Shown here in pieces: positions 1-8,846 of a stretch of DNA of 64,000 nt (within the stretch, counting starts at the first letter, position 1; every line of letters starts with the position of its first letter). The position numbers were made by a program, and so were the translations under genes. The notes under the pieces were generated by a model. That model saw only the letters and a list, made by a program, of their open reading frames with translations, was not told the origin of the DNA and did not search any database. This DNA is from Caldisphaera lagunensis DSM 15908 (lineage in GTDB: Archaea > Thermoproteota > Thermoprotei_A > Sulfolobales > Acidilobaceae): contig NC_019791.1 of the NCBI RefSeq assembly GCF_000317795.1, forward strand, positions 868,001-932,000, written 5' to 3'.

Positions 1-1
1 T

Positions 2-409
2 GTTTACCCATTGATGTTAAATGGAATAGGCTTAATTGCTAAAAATAATGCGGAAGGAAGCTTAATAATAATTAATGGAACTATAATAGGATCTTATTTG
101 ATAGCAGGGAAAATAAATAATAGTGCGTTCTTTTGGGCTAATTATAATAATTCTTTTGTATCAGGATATGATCCTTATATAACGGTTAATCAAGCTTTAA
201 GCCAAGTAAATAGGATAAGCAATTCAACTGGAATTTCTAAACAATTTTTAATAAATATAATATATGAAAATTCTGAGCAAATAGAGGAGCAAGATCTTTT
301 TATATTCTCTCCAGGACAAAGAGTTGTTAATGTAATGGAGTTGAATGCAATATTGATAAGAAAATATCCTAATATATATGATAAATATTTGAAATTAAAT
401 TCAAAATAA
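2..409 (+). CDS. kdpC: Potassium-transporting ATPase subunit C (KdpC), 5' end outside the window
   Basis: KdpC is the single-span subunit that stabilises the KdpFABC high-affinity K+ pump in the cytoplasmic membrane. The frame is open to the left edge (it begins V-Y-P-L), so the N-terminal membrane helix is mostly missing from view. Recognisable KdpC blocks are A-E-G-S-L-I, then G-S-Y-L-I-A-G-K, then SGYDPYIT followed by QALSQVNRIS, and finally GQRVVNVMELNAIL, which matches the family C-terminal RVNVLxLN block. The middle segment that normally carries the SGGSNLGP-like motif is absent: GKINNSAFFWANYNN runs straight into SGYDP, so the protein is some 40-50 residues shorter than the usual ~190. 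kdpA and kdpB should lie upstream, outside the window. Family assignment is fairly secure; whether the short form is functional is not known. Confidence 0.82.
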   Translation, partial: VYPLMLNGIGLIAKNNAEGSLIIINGTIIGSYLIAGKINNSAFFWANYNNSFVSGYDPYITVNQALSQVNRISNSTGISKQFLINIIYENSEQIEEQDLFIFSPGQRVVNVMELNAILIRKYPNIYDKYLKLNSK

Positions 410-474
410 TTCTTTATATAAATAATACATTTTTAAATTAACATTTAAAATTGTTTTTAACATTAATTATCTAG

Positions 475-564
475 GTGGTAAAAATCAGCATATTAGACAT
501 AATATTCATAGTATTTTTATTAGTATCAGGAGGGGTGTTATTCAGGTCCCTTTTAAAATCGTAA
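475..564 (+). CDS. Possible 29-residue membrane peptide, KdpF-like in size and place
   Basis: A GTG-initiated frame of 29 codons lies 65 bases after kdpC and in the same direction. It reads as one hydrophobic helix (ISILDIIFIVFLLVSGGVLF) with a basic tail (R-S-L-L-K-S). KdpF, the smallest Kdp subunit in bacteria, is also about 29 residues with one helix, although it normally precedes kdpA. The sequence AGGTGGT around the start could be a ribosome binding site for a slightly later start instead. A short hydrophobic frame can arise by chance in AT-rich DNA, so the assignment rests mainly on position. No other gene is seen between 410 and 752. Confidence 0.35.
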   Translation: MVKISILDIIFIVFLLVSGGVLFRSLLKS

Positions 565-752
565 CTTATATTTATATTCAAGGATTCGTATCTTTTAATA
601 ATAACAAACTTCTTGAGAACTTATAAACAAAAAGAAATTAAATAGCTAACTAAGAAAAATATTCTAATGCATCTCTACTAAAATATTGATATAAATTGAT
701 TAGTTTTAAAATTTATAAATTAATAAAATTATAATTTTATTTATTTATTAAA

Positions 753-1859
753 TTATTTTTTATTGATATTTAATATTTTCTCTAATTTATCTCTAATATA
801 TTGTTGTGAAACATCTTTAATATTTTCTAGATGATTTGCCATGTTAATGCTTTTTTCATATACTAGGAGAGAAATTATTTCATCATTTGATAATCCTCTT
901 GATTGTAAATAAAACAATACATCATCGCTGACCCTATATTGCGCTGATCTATGAGTTGCAGAAATTACATCCCCAGTTTCTATTTTCATCATAGGCATTG
1001 TATATGCCTTAGCAGCATCTCCTAAGATTAAGGCTTCTACTAAAAATTTAGACTTGCTTTTTTTAGCATCATATGTTATTACTGCAGTACCTCTAACAGA
1101 TGATAAAGAGGAGTCAAATGCAAAGCCAAGACCTGAAATATCGCTATCAGAGTTCTTACCAACTTGAATTGTATCAATTATATTATCAACCCTAGTGTTT
1201 TTATATGAGAAAGATAATGAGTTATGTTTTAAAATTGAGTTTTCAAATAGCACAGCTTTTTCTTCTATTCTATTCATAGATGTAGGTGTTGAAAATGTAA
1301 GGGAATTCATAGAAGAGGAATCATATAAGGCTTTCCTTATTAAATATACAGTAGGATATTTAATGTCTGGATTTAATAATAATGCAACATTTGATTTTGA
1401 TTTTCTATGTGCATTTATCTCGACAGCGGTTGAGCCTGGAGATTTTCTTTCATCATATAAAATAAGAGAAACATCTGCGCCTTCCTTTATATTTATTATT
1501 AAGTGTTGTGAAACCCAGCTCTCGCTTTCACTATTGCAAAAAGATATTTTATATATACCAGAATCTAAGGTAATTTCATTAATTTCTTTTAAATAATAAA
1601 AATGATATCCTGCAATCTTACTTTCTTCAGGCATTATTAGCTTAGGTTCATATGTCCTATTGGTATTTCCACATTTACCAACTATATAATCAAATTTTCC
1701 TTCAGGAATCTTAAAAGTTGCTTCGCTTTGATTTTTCAATATCTTTTCATATTGATTCCAATCAGTATAATATTTTGTTGTTGGTGAGTCCCCTATATCT
1801 TGCCATTTAATTTTATTTAATTTATTGATGTCTACAGTTATTGAACTCAATATAATCAC
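753..1859 (-). CDS. sufD: Fe-S cluster assembly protein SufD
   Basis: SufD is the second scaffold-like partner of the SufBC2D complex, which builds Fe-S clusters in the cytoplasm. The 368-residue protein shows the SufB/SufD beta-helix core and the family's C-terminal signature: ATHRSAQYRVSDDVLFYLQSRG, here split as A-T-H-R followed by the D-x-x-x-F-Y-L-x-S-R-G motif, close to the equivalent GEDQLFYMASRG motif of the neighbouring SufB. It is the last gene of a sufC-sufB-sufD operon; its start overlaps the sufB stop by four bases, which suggests translational coupling. No SufS or SufE gene is present nearby, as is common for archaeal suf loci. Confidence 0.87.
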   Translation of the reverse strand: MIILSSITVDINKLNKIKWQDIGDSPTTKYYTDWNQYEKILKNQSEATFKIPEGKFDYIVGKCGNTNRTYEPKLIMPEESKIAGYHFYYLKEINEITLDSGIYKISFCNSESESWVSQHLIINIKEGADVSLILYDERKSPGSTAVEINAHRKSKSNVALLLNPDIKYPTVYLIRKALYDSSSMNSLTFSTPTSMNRIEEKAVLFENSILKHNSLSFSYKNTRVDNIIDTIQVGKNSDSDISGLGFAFDSSLSSVRGTAVITYDAKKSKSKFLVEALILGDAAKAYTMPMMKIETGDVISATHRSAQYRVSDDVLFYLQSRGLSNDEIISLLVYEKSINMANHLENIKDVSQQYIRDKLEKILNINKK

Positions 1860-3313
1860 CCTACGCTTCCGAATTCGCTGAACTCCATTCCTATGACTCT
1901 TGTTAATATGCTAACTGTTTCTAATGGCAAGCTTTTTAATACATCCCTTATAAATCCATTTACTATTAATGCCTTAGCTTCCCCTTCTCTAATCCCTCTA
2001 CTTGCCATATAGAATAATTGATCCTCACCCAATCTTCCAACTGTTGCTTCATGAGAAACAATCGCAGTTGGTTCATCAACCTCATTTCTTGGTAACGTAT
2101 ATGCGGAACTTTTTTCGTCAAGTATTAAGCTATCACACTGCACATGAGCAAAACTTCTTTCTGCTCCCTTTAATACCTTGACTAAACCTCTATAAGCAGC
2201 TATCCCTCCATTTGAGCTTATGCTTTTTGAAATTATTATACTCTTTGTATCTGGTGCTGCATGAATTGCTTTAGAACCTACATCTTTTATGTATGGCCCA
2301 TTTGAAATACCAATTGAGACATTTTTTGTTGATGCCCCTCTACCCCTTAATACTGTGCTTGGATAAGTATATGTCATCTTACTTCCAATACTACCCTCTA
2401 CCCATTCTACGTGAGCATTTTCCATTGCTACTGCCCTTTTATTATTAAAATTAATAATGCTTCTGCTCCAGTTCTGTAAAGTTGAGAAATATACTTGAGA
2501 ATTCTTACCTGCATAAATTTCTACCATACCATCATGGAAACTAAAGTTCCTTAAAACTGGTGCTGCACATCCTTCTATGAAGTGTATATAGCTTGTTCCA
2601 ACCGAGCTATTATCGTCAGCAACAAGTAATGTATGTTCAAATTGTCCTTCCATTTCTCCTCCTATTATAAAAAATGCCTCAACAGGGTTTACCAGTTTAG
2701 TATTTTTGGGCACATAAACAAATGCTCCACCACTCCATAAAGCATAATGTAGTGCTGCGAATTTATGATCTGCCATTGGAAACTGCTTACCGAAATATTC
2801 TTTTACCAAATCAGGATATTTTTGAACAGCCTCATCCATAGGCATGAATATAACCTTTTTCTGCTTAAGTTCTTCCTTTAATCTGCTTATAATATTTTCG
2901 CTATCAAATACTGCAGTTAATCCTGACAATACTTTTGCTTCAGTTTCAGGAAGTCCTATTCTAGAATACATGTCTCTCATCCAATCTGGTAATTGATCCC
3001 AATTTTCTGCTACTTCAACCTTTGGCTTAACGTATTGAGAAAATTCTTCTAAATCTATGCTCTCAATTCCTTGAATCCAATTTGGCATCGGCAATTTTTC
3101 AAATAATTCTAAAGCTTTTAGTCTTAAATTAAGCATCCATTGAGGTTCTTTCTTTGACTTAGAAATTTCCTCTATTATATCTCTAGTTATTTTTCCTTTT
3201 ATTTCAATATCTTTAGGATATGGGACTGATTTACCTAATATCTCTTCTATTCCTCTATTTTCCACTATTTCTTTTAGTTCTTTATCCTTAGCTAATTCTA
3301 TTGGTGAACCCAT
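1856..3313 (-). CDS. sufB: Fe-S cluster assembly scaffold SufB
   Basis: SufB (485 aa here, close to the usual length) is the scaffold on which the SufBCD complex assembles nascent Fe-S clusters. The sequence has the conserved blocks ALHYALWSGGAFVYVPK, FFIIGGEMEGQFEHTLLVAD, EGCAAP, and a QCDSLIL segment containing the conserved cysteine region used in cluster assembly, then HEATVGRLGEDQLFYMASRG near the C-terminus. It begins immediately after the sufC stop and overlaps sufD by four bases, so all three are almost certainly one transcript. Confidence 0.95.
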   Translation of the reverse strand: MGSPIELAKDKELKEIVENRGIEEILGKSVPYPKDIEIKGKITRDIIEEISKSKKEPQWMLNLRLKALELFEKLPMPNWIQGIESIDLEEFSQYVKPKVEVAENWDQLPDWMRDMYSRIGLPETEAKVLSGLTAVFDSENIISRLKEELKQKKVIFMPMDEAVQKYPDLVKEYFGKQFPMADHKFAALHYALWSGGAFVYVPKNTKLVNPVEAFFIIGGEMEGQFEHTLLVADDNSSVGTSYIHFIEGCAAPVLRNFSFHDGMVEIYAGKNSQVYFSTLQNWSRSIINFNNKRAVAMENAHVEWVEGSIGSKMTYTYPSTVLRGRGASTKNVSIGISNGPYIKDVGSKAIHAAPDTKSIIISKSISSNGGIAAYRGLVKVLKGAERSFAHVQCDSLILDEKSSAYTLPRNEVDEPTAIVSHEATVGRLGEDQLFYMASRGIREGEAKALIVNGFIRDVLKSLPLETVSILTRVIGMEFSEFGSVG

Positions 3314-4063
3314 TTACTGCACCTCTTCATAATCTTTATATCCATATTCTTCAATCTTTTTGATCAATTCTTCTCCTCCTTCATCAACTATCTTTCCTTT
3401 TGAAATAACTATTACTTTGTCAGGATAAACAAACTTCGTTATTTCTGCATGATGAGTGATTATTAGAATTCCTTTTCCTGAATTTCTCAGGCTATTTATA
3501 AGCTCACCAATAATCCTTATTCCATCAACGTCTAGACCACTATCGGGTTCATCAAAAATAATATATTTAGGATCCATAACTAGCATTTGAAGCATTTCAG
3601 ATCTCTTTTTTTCTCCTCCACTAAACCCAACATTAACTTCCCTTTCTAAAATTGACGGAACTAATCCAAGTTCTTTTGCTTTATTTCTTGCCCATATAAT
3701 AAGTTTTGGATCTATAGATGAAATATCAAAATCAGATTTGTTCCTTTTCATAGATATTGCATTGATAAGCATGGATAGCATTAAACCAGGAACTTCTACT
3801 GGATTTTGGAATGCTAATCCTAAACCCATTAATGCTCTCTGATATGTTGGAAGATCTGTTATATCGTTGTTATCTAATAATATCTTTCCTTTATTTATTT
3901 GATACTTAGGATGCCCTAATAATGAAAATGCTAATGTTGTTTTACCACTTCCATTAGGCCCCATTAATATTAGAGCTTCTCCTTTTTCTACCTTTAAGTT
4001 CATATTATTCAATATTTGCTTTTCTCCTACGTTAACTGTTAAATCAATTGTCTCTAAAGCCAT
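3314..4063 (-). CDS. sufC: Fe-S cluster assembly ATPase SufC
   Basis: SufC is the ABC-type ATPase that drives conformational change in the SufBCD complex. The 249-residue protein carries Walker A GPNGSGKT (residues 35-42), a Q-loop in LAFQNPVEVPG, the signature FSGGEKKR, Walker B YIIFDEPDSGLD, and the switch histidine in IITHHAE. FSGGEKKR plus DEPDSGLD is characteristic of SufC rather than transport ABC proteins. The start is supported by a strong GGAGGT ribosome binding site 8 bases upstream. It is the first gene of sufCBD and has its own promoter region. Confidence 0.96.
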   Translation of the reverse strand: MALETIDLTVNVGEKQILNNMNLKVEKGEALILMGPNGSGKTTLAFSLLGHPKYQINKGKILLDNNDITDLPTYQRALMGLGLAFQNPVEVPGLMLSMLINAISMKRNKSDFDISSIDPKLIIWARNKAKELGLVPSILEREVNVGFSGGEKKRSEMLQMLVMDPKYIIFDEPDSGLDVDGIRIIGELINSLRNSGKGILIITHHAEITKFVYPDKVIVISKGKIVDEGGEELIKKIEEYGYKDYEEVQ

Positions 4064-4138
4064 AGTGTTTTACCTCCATAGTGTTTTAACCCCTGTACAT
4101 TAACACGCGTTAAAGTTAATAAATTAAAATATAGAGCT
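4064..4138 (-). promoter_or_regulatory. sufC promoter with near-palindrome and an overlapping short upstream frame
   Basis: Read on the minus strand, an A/T stretch (ATTTTAATTTATTAA, about 4118-4132) can serve as a TATA box. About 20-25 bases downstream, at 4100-4113, lies the near-palindrome TTAACGCGTGTTAA (half-sites TTAAC and GTTAA), placed where a repressor would cover the transcription start. The phrase AAAACACTATGG occurs twice: the first copy starts an 11-codon reading frame that overlaps the sufC start in another frame, the second contains the sufC ATG. What is seen is the sequence; regulation by iron or oxidative stress is inference. Confidence 0.45.
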
Positions 4139-4534
4139 TTAACTAATAATTCTGAAAACAAAATCTTTTATTTCATTGCTACATTTATAAGCCCTAAATG
4201 AATCATCATAATTTACATAATCTAAAACTTCTGCTCCTGGGATTTCATCAGAGCAATATGTATCACAATAGTTTACCTCCAAATTTTTTAAAGAATCTAA
4301 ATAATCAATACAATATCTTATGCTTGATAAATTTACAATTTTGTTTATTTGTTTATAAATTTCCCTTAAATTACTTCCATTTATTTCTATATTTAAATAA
4401 TTTGCTAAAATTTCCATTGAGTATATCGCTGAAAGCCTTGATTCATAGCAAGAAATACCATAATCTCCATTATTTAAATGATAATTTGCTGATTTTAATA
4501 ACCTTATTATTTCATTTGTATTCTTTTTCATCAT
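4139..4534 (-). CDS. HEPN-like small helical protein
   Basis: This 131-residue protein looks like a HEPN-domain helical bundle: an N-terminal helix with IIRLLKSANYHLNNGDYGIS, then CYESRLSAIYSMEILANYL as the second long helix, and a final FRAYKCSNEIKDFVFRII helix that resembles the A-x-x-x-A-x-E-I-x-x-F-V end of many HEPN proteins. The RX4-6H ribonuclease motif of toxin-type HEPN proteins is not evident, and no nucleotidyltransferase (MNT) partner sits next to it, so a toxin role is not supported. Its start lies inside the last codons of fumC (23-base overlap), so it is probably co-transcribed with fumC. The function is unknown. Confidence 0.6.
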   Translation of the reverse strand: MMKKNTNEIIRLLKSANYHLNNGDYGISCYESRLSAIYSMEILANYLNIEINGSNLREIYKQINKIVNLSSIRYCIDYLDSLKNLEVNYCDTYCSDEIPGAEVLDYVNYDDSFRAYKCSNEIKDFVFRIIS

Positions 4535-5858
4535 CTTTTTTCACTTTTAATACGGGTATCCCAGGTTTAACCAAAATATTAAGATCAGTTATTTTATTTA
4601 TAGTTTCTTGATCTAAACCCAATGATTTTGCAACATCTTCTAGTTTTTCTCCCTTTCTAATCCTTTCATATAATTTCTTCGCATTATCATAACCAATTAA
4701 TGGTGAGAAAACTGTTATTAATGAAGGGCTGCTCAAAGCCAATTGTTTCATCCTATCTTCTAATGGTTTAATGCTTGGTAAAACAACATCACTTAATTTC
4801 ATTAAAGATTCTTTCAGCAATAATGATTGTAAAGATATGTTATATATTAATGATGGATTGCCCATATTTAATTCAAATTCTCCCAATAATGAAATATATG
4901 AATTTGCATTATCTAGCCCTATTACTTCGCTAGAAGCTTGCATTATAGCCTCAACTGTTATGGGATTTATTTTTCCAGGCATTATACTACTTCCGGCTAG
5001 GCTTATATCCATATCAATTTCTCCTATTGCTGTATTTGGTCCTGAAAACATTAACCTTAAGTCATTACCTATTTTCCAAAGGTCAATAGCAATCTTCCTA
5101 TAAACAGAGCTTAATAGTAACAAATCACTTAATAATCTCATCGTCCTCATTAATGAATTTGAAGATTTCACATCTATGTTTAAAAATTCCCTTAGATGCT
5201 TTAAAGCGATATCCTTAAATTTCTCATGACTGTTAATTCCGGTTCCAACAGCAGTTCCTCCAAGTGGTATGTATAGGATCTGATCCATTGCATATTTTAA
5301 GTTATTATAATCATTATAGAATTCATCGTAGTAAGCATAGAGTTCTTGACCAAATGTTACAGGTAATGCATCCCTTAAATGAGTCCTACCAGGTTTTATT
5401 ATATTTTTATATTTTTCAGATAATTCTTCAAGTTTTTTTATTAAATTGTTTAAGTAAGGAAGAACCTTATCATTTGCTTCAATATATGACGCAATCCTAA
5501 TAGCAGATGGTATTACATCATTGCTACTTTGCGACATATTTACATGATCATTGGGATGAACTTTTTTATTTAAAATTTCTGAGGCATGCCTAGCAATTAT
5601 ATCATTAATATTCATATTAATACCTGTGCCAGATCCAGTTTGGAAAACATCTACTATTACCTCATCATAAAACTTACCTTCTGAAATCATTAGAGAGACT
5701 TTAACAATAGCATCTGCAATTTCTTTGTCTAATAGGTTTAATTCTTTATTTGCTAATGCAGCTGAGGCCTTTATTAGAGAAATTGCCTTTATTAAGCTAT
5801 TAGGTACCTTTAAACCAGTTTTCAAATAATATTTTTCAGCTTCTTCTTCGTAGGACAT
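4512..5858 (-). CDS. fumC: Class II fumarate hydratase
   Basis: The enzyme interconverts fumarate and malate in the citric acid cycle. The 448-residue product belongs to the fumarase/aspartase superfamily: GSGTGINMNIND early, the active-site TGRTHL-equivalent KPGRTHLRDALPVTFGQE, and the superfamily signature GSSIMPGKINP around residue 290 with the catalytic serine loop. GSGTGINMN, with N-x-N-D following, and the fumarase-type loop favour fumarase over aspartase or argininosuccinate lyase. The ATG is preceded by GGTGAT at good spacing. It is divergent from the radical SAM gene upstream and runs into the HEPN-like gene. With citrate synthase at 9.9 kb it points to a working citric acid cycle. 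Confidence 0.9.
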   Translation of the reverse strand: MSYEEEAEKYYLKTGLKVPNSLIKAISLIKASAALANKELNLLDKEIADAIVKVSLMISEGKFYDEVIVDVFQTGSGTGINMNINDIIARHASEILNKKVHPNDHVNMSQSSNDVIPSAIRIASYIEANDKVLPYLNNLIKKLEELSEKYKNIIKPGRTHLRDALPVTFGQELYAYYDEFYNDYNNLKYAMDQILYIPLGGTAVGTGINSHEKFKDIALKHLREFLNIDVKSSNSLMRTMRLLSDLLLLSSVYRKIAIDLWKIGNDLRLMFSGPNTAIGEIDMDISLAGSSIMPGKINPITVEAIMQASSEVIGLDNANSYISLLGEFELNMGNPSLIYNISLQSLLLKESLMKLSDVVLPSIKPLEDRMKQLALSSPSLITVFSPLIGYDNAKKLYERIRKGEKLEDVAKSLGLDQETINKITDLNILVKPGIPVLKVKKDDEKEYK

Positions 5859-6007
5859 AAAATCACCATATGATATATAAAAAAGAAAGATAATATTTAT
5901 CAGTATAAAATATCAAACGTTATGATTTAATATTAATAAAGTTTTATTAATAGTGGTTTTAAATATATATATTGTATATATAGAGTGTAAAGATAAAGGT
6001 GATCTAA
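5859..6007. promoter_or_regulatory. Divergent promoter region of fumC and the radical SAM gene
   Basis: The 149-base gap separates two divergent genes. Rightward, TTTAAATATATATATTG around 5960 is a plausible TATA element, and GGTGAT at about 5999-6004 sits 3-4 bases before the TTG start of the radical SAM gene. Leftward, a GGTGAT motif lies just ahead of the fumC ATG. No clear operator is visible. Confidence 0.5.
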
Positions 6008-7594
6008 TTGGGCAATGGCGTTAAGATAGTTTTAACAGCAGAAGGTGCGACTGCTAGCGAAACATTGGGATCAACTGTTGCAGGATTTATAAGTGCATTG
6101 CCCGATAATTATATTTTGCCTTTTATCTCTAGGTTTTATTTTAAAGTTGATAACAAAAGAGGTATCGTAAAAAAAGCACCATATGGATTATCAAAGGTCG
6201 AGGCTTCTTTATTGCAGTCTGGAATACCAAGGGAAGACATTGTTATAGCAAGTCCATATGAATTGGATAAATTTGTGGGAGATAATACTAGAATTTTAGG
6301 AATATACGTAATGGATCCCTTAGGTTTAAGTTTTGGGAGTGGTATTACCTATTGGATCTTAAAGCTTGCCAACTTACCTTATAAAGGAATGCCATATATA
6401 GCGAGGTCCTTCTTAAATATCTTGACAAACAAAAGCGTGTTAAGACATAGAAAACATATAAAGATATTAGTTGGAGGACCTGCAACATGGCAGTTAACGG
6501 ATACTGGTTTTAATAAAAGGTTAGGTATAGATGTAGTTTATGAAGGGGAGTTCGAATCATTAGGTCCAAGCATATTTAAAAATATATTAAATGGAATTGA
6601 TGTACCAAGTGTAGTTTATGGAGGACCAGCGCCACTAGAAAAGATACCTACAATAGTAACTCCTTCAAATGGAGGCCTTGTTGAGGTAACTAGAGGTTGC
6701 GGTAGAGGTTGTACTTTTTGCACCCCCACGCTTAGTGGTATGATAAAATCCCTTCCATTTGAAGGTCACATAGAAAAAGAAATAAAAATTAATATAGAAA
6801 AAGGAAATGCTAAGGATATAACACTTCATAGCGAAGAATTTTTCAGATATGGAGCAAAGGATATACACCCAAATCCTAATAAAGTTTTAGATCTTGTTGA
6901 AAAGTCATATAAATTAATAAAATCATATGGGGATGATTATACTTTATCTACAGATTTTACAACTGCTGCTGTTGCTGTAGAAGCACCTAAATTAGTTCAA
7001 GAAGTTGCTGATTATATGAATGAAGGTGGTAGATGGAGTTTTATAGAAATGGGCATTGAATCTGGATCTCCAAGAATTTTAAAGAAATTAATGCCTGGGA
7101 AAATGTTACCATATAAGCCAGAAGAATATCAAGATATTGTAGAACAAGGAATTGGAATTCTTAATGATAACCGCTGGGTTGTTGTAGGTACAATGATTTT
7201 AAACTTACCAGGAGAAAACGATTATGATATAATAAAGGATCTTGAATTACTAGATAGAATAAAGAAATTAAGGGTAATAACATTTCCACTACCATTTATA
7301 CCAATGGGTGCACTTAGACATAGGGACTTTACGATATTAGATAAAATGCTTGAGGATCCATTGAGAGGGGAATTTATTAGAAGAGCTTTGATAAAAGCAT
7401 TAAGCGAATCTAAGAGAAGCCTAACATTGGCTGTGGATAAAATGTATAATCCTATAATAAAGACAGTTATATTAAATATAGGGAATTATATAATGGATTT
7501 TGTAATAAATAGATACAAGATGGCTGAAAGGTCCATTGACAAATTAATTGAAATAAAAAAGGTAGAGATGGAAAGTTCACTCCAAATATCTTAA
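6008..7594 (+). CDS. Radical SAM protein with B12-binding-like N-terminal region
   Basis: The 528-residue protein has the radical SAM cysteine motif C-x3-C-x2-C in RGCGRGCTFC (Cys231, 235, 238), which binds a [4Fe-4S] cluster that cleaves S-adenosylmethionine. The region before it (LGIYVMDPLGLSFGSG, then ILVGGPATWQL and VVYEGEFESLG) resembles the Rossmann-like cobalamin-binding domain of B12-type radical SAM proteins, as in the MiaB/BchE-like superfamily. After the motif come the expected IEMGIESGSPRIL and MILNLPGEND blocks. Initiation is at TTG behind GGTGAT. Substrate and pathway cannot be told from sequence or neighbours; this is a conserved archaeal type of unknown role. Confidence 0.85.
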   Translation: MGNGVKIVLTAEGATASETLGSTVAGFISALPDNYILPFISRFYFKVDNKRGIVKKAPYGLSKVEASLLQSGIPREDIVIASPYELDKFVGDNTRILGIYVMDPLGLSFGSGITYWILKLANLPYKGMPYIARSFLNILTNKSVLRHRKHIKILVGGPATWQLTDTGFNKRLGIDVVYEGEFESLGPSIFKNILNGIDVPSVVYGGPAPLEKIPTIVTPSNGGLVEVTRGCGRGCTFCTPTLSGMIKSLPFEGHIEKEIKINIEKGNAKDITLHSEEFFRYGAKDIHPNPNKVLDLVEKSYKLIKSYGDDYTLSTDFTTAAVAVEAPKLVQEVADYMNEGGRWSFIEMGIESGSPRILKKLMPGKMLPYKPEEYQDIVEQGIGILNDNRWVVVGTMILNLPGENDYDIIKDLELLDRIKKLRVITFPLPFIPMGALRHRDFTILDKMLEDPLRGEFIRRALIKALSESKRSLTLAVDKMYNPIIKTVILNIGNYIMDFVINRYKMAERSIDKLIEIKKVEMESSLQIS

Positions 7595-7634
7595 TTAAAA
7601 TTTTATAATATAAAAATTTTATAATAATTAAGAA

Positions 7635-8204
7635 TTATGTGGAATGTAATTGTATAATAGCCAAATCCTCAATAGCCTCAATTATTTCTAATGCATGATA
7701 TATAGTTTCATTAGAATAAGCAACAACACCATGATTATCTAATATAATTGCATTGCATCCTTTTTTTGCAGAATTTGCGACAGCATCTGCTAACTCTTGA
7801 GTTCCTGGTTTAATTAATGGTACTTCATCAATACAGCTTATTCTTAATGAGGTTTCAGTTAAATAATCTAAATCAAGTTTTTTATGAGACCTATTCAATG
7901 CAAGTAAATAAGGTGGGTGGGCATGAACAACTGCTATTGCATCCTTTACCTCTTTATAAATAGATAGATGCATTCTCCATTCGCTGCTTGGAAAACCTAC
8001 AATAGCTTTACCGTTAATGTCAATCACAGATACATCATTATTGCTTATTTTATGTCTTGGTACTCCAGTTGGACTTATATAAACAATATTTCTTGTTCTA
8101 TCTATTATACTAGCATTTCCTCCTCTTATTTGAACAATGCCTCTATTATACATCAATTTCATTACATCACTTATTTGGGATAAATAAAATTCATTTAATT
8201 CCAT
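7635..8204 (-). CDS. Class II aldolase/adducin family protein, fuculose-phosphate aldolase-like
   Basis: The 189-residue protein is a zinc-dependent class II aldolase of the FucA/AraD fold. Visible features: RGGNASII near the N-terminus for phosphate binding, SPTGVPRHKI, SSEWRMHLSIYK with the catalytic glutamate, the zinc-binding HAHPPY, and a third zinc histidine in LDNHGVVAYS. In archaea such enzymes act as L-fuculose-1-phosphate aldolases or ribulose-phosphate epimerase-like enzymes; the natural substrate here is not known. It converges with the radical SAM gene (40-base gap). Confidence 0.82.
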   Translation of the reverse strand: MELNEFYLSQISDVMKLMYNRGIVQIRGGNASIIDRTRNIVYISPTGVPRHKISNNDVSVIDINGKAIVGFPSSEWRMHLSIYKEVKDAIAVVHAHPPYLLALNRSHKKLDLDYLTETSLRISCIDEVPLIKPGTQELADAVANSAKKGCNAIILDNHGVVAYSNETIYHALEIIEAIEDLAIIQLHST

Positions 8205-8345
8205 TTTAACCCCTTTTGATTATTAAATACATAGAATTAAAAATATTTTGTAATGCCAATGTATTAAAAATTTGGTTAGTTTTTAAAGAAATAATATTAT
8301 TAAATAAAAAGCATATACGGGATTGATAATTGTATAAAGGAGCCA

Positions 8346-8846
8346 TTATCCCCCTGGCGTGCCATGATACATAGAATCTTTCCATATTTGATCCCATATA
8401 TCTCTTTCAGTTAACGTTATATTTTTTATTAGTATATTGTAGAGATCTGATAACATTGCGTGATGCAATTTTTCATCTCTGAGAAGCATTTCAATTAAAA
8501 ACTTTAATGGTTTATCATCCTGTATTGCCTTATCTTTTAGTAAATTATTTAGTTCTTCTATTGATTCTTTTTCATTTTCTATATGTCTTTTCATATCATC
8601 TAAAACCATCTCAGATTCTTTTTCAGTTATTAGTTGAGGATTTTCTATTATTAATGACATTGTTTCATATATTTTAGAATGCTTTATTGAATCTTGAGAG
8701 ACTGCCTCCATTATCAATTTTACAATAGGATTTATTGAATTATTGCTTGTTTTTCTTACATCATCTGAATAATTAATTTCTCTTTTAGCTTCATTCTTAA
8801 AATAAGAAACTAATCTTCTCCTATCTTCAAACTTATATGATGACAA
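8346..8846 (-). CDS. Ferritin-like di-iron helical protein
   Basis: The 166-residue, entirely helical protein shows the spacing of a ferritin/rubrerythrin-like bundle: MEAVSQDSIKHSKIYE (E-x6-H), HIENEKESIEEL, and RDEKLHHAML (E-x2-H-H), the pattern of carboxylate and histidine ligands of a di-iron site. It lacks a rubredoxin-like CxxC module. Likely roles are iron or peroxide handling, but that is inference from the family. It ends before the aldolase gene; an overlapping 63-codon frame at 8206-8397 is not convincing. Confidence 0.6.
   Translation of the reverse strand: MSSYKFEDRRRLVSYFKNEAKREINYSDDVRKTSNNSINPIVKLIMEAVSQDSIKHSKIYETMSLIIENPQLITEKESEMVLDDMKRHIENEKESIEELNNLLKDKAIQDDKPLKFLIEMLLRDEKLHHAMLSDLYNILIKNITLTERDIWDQIWKDSMYHGTPGG

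Noticed and set aside
4139-4534. HEPN/MNT toxin-antitoxin system
   Set aside because: No nucleotidyltransferase partner and no RX4-6H motif.
8206-8397. 63-codon frame overlapping the end of the ferritin-like gene
   Set aside because: No ribosome binding site, no recognisable features; lies largely in the aldolase promoter region.
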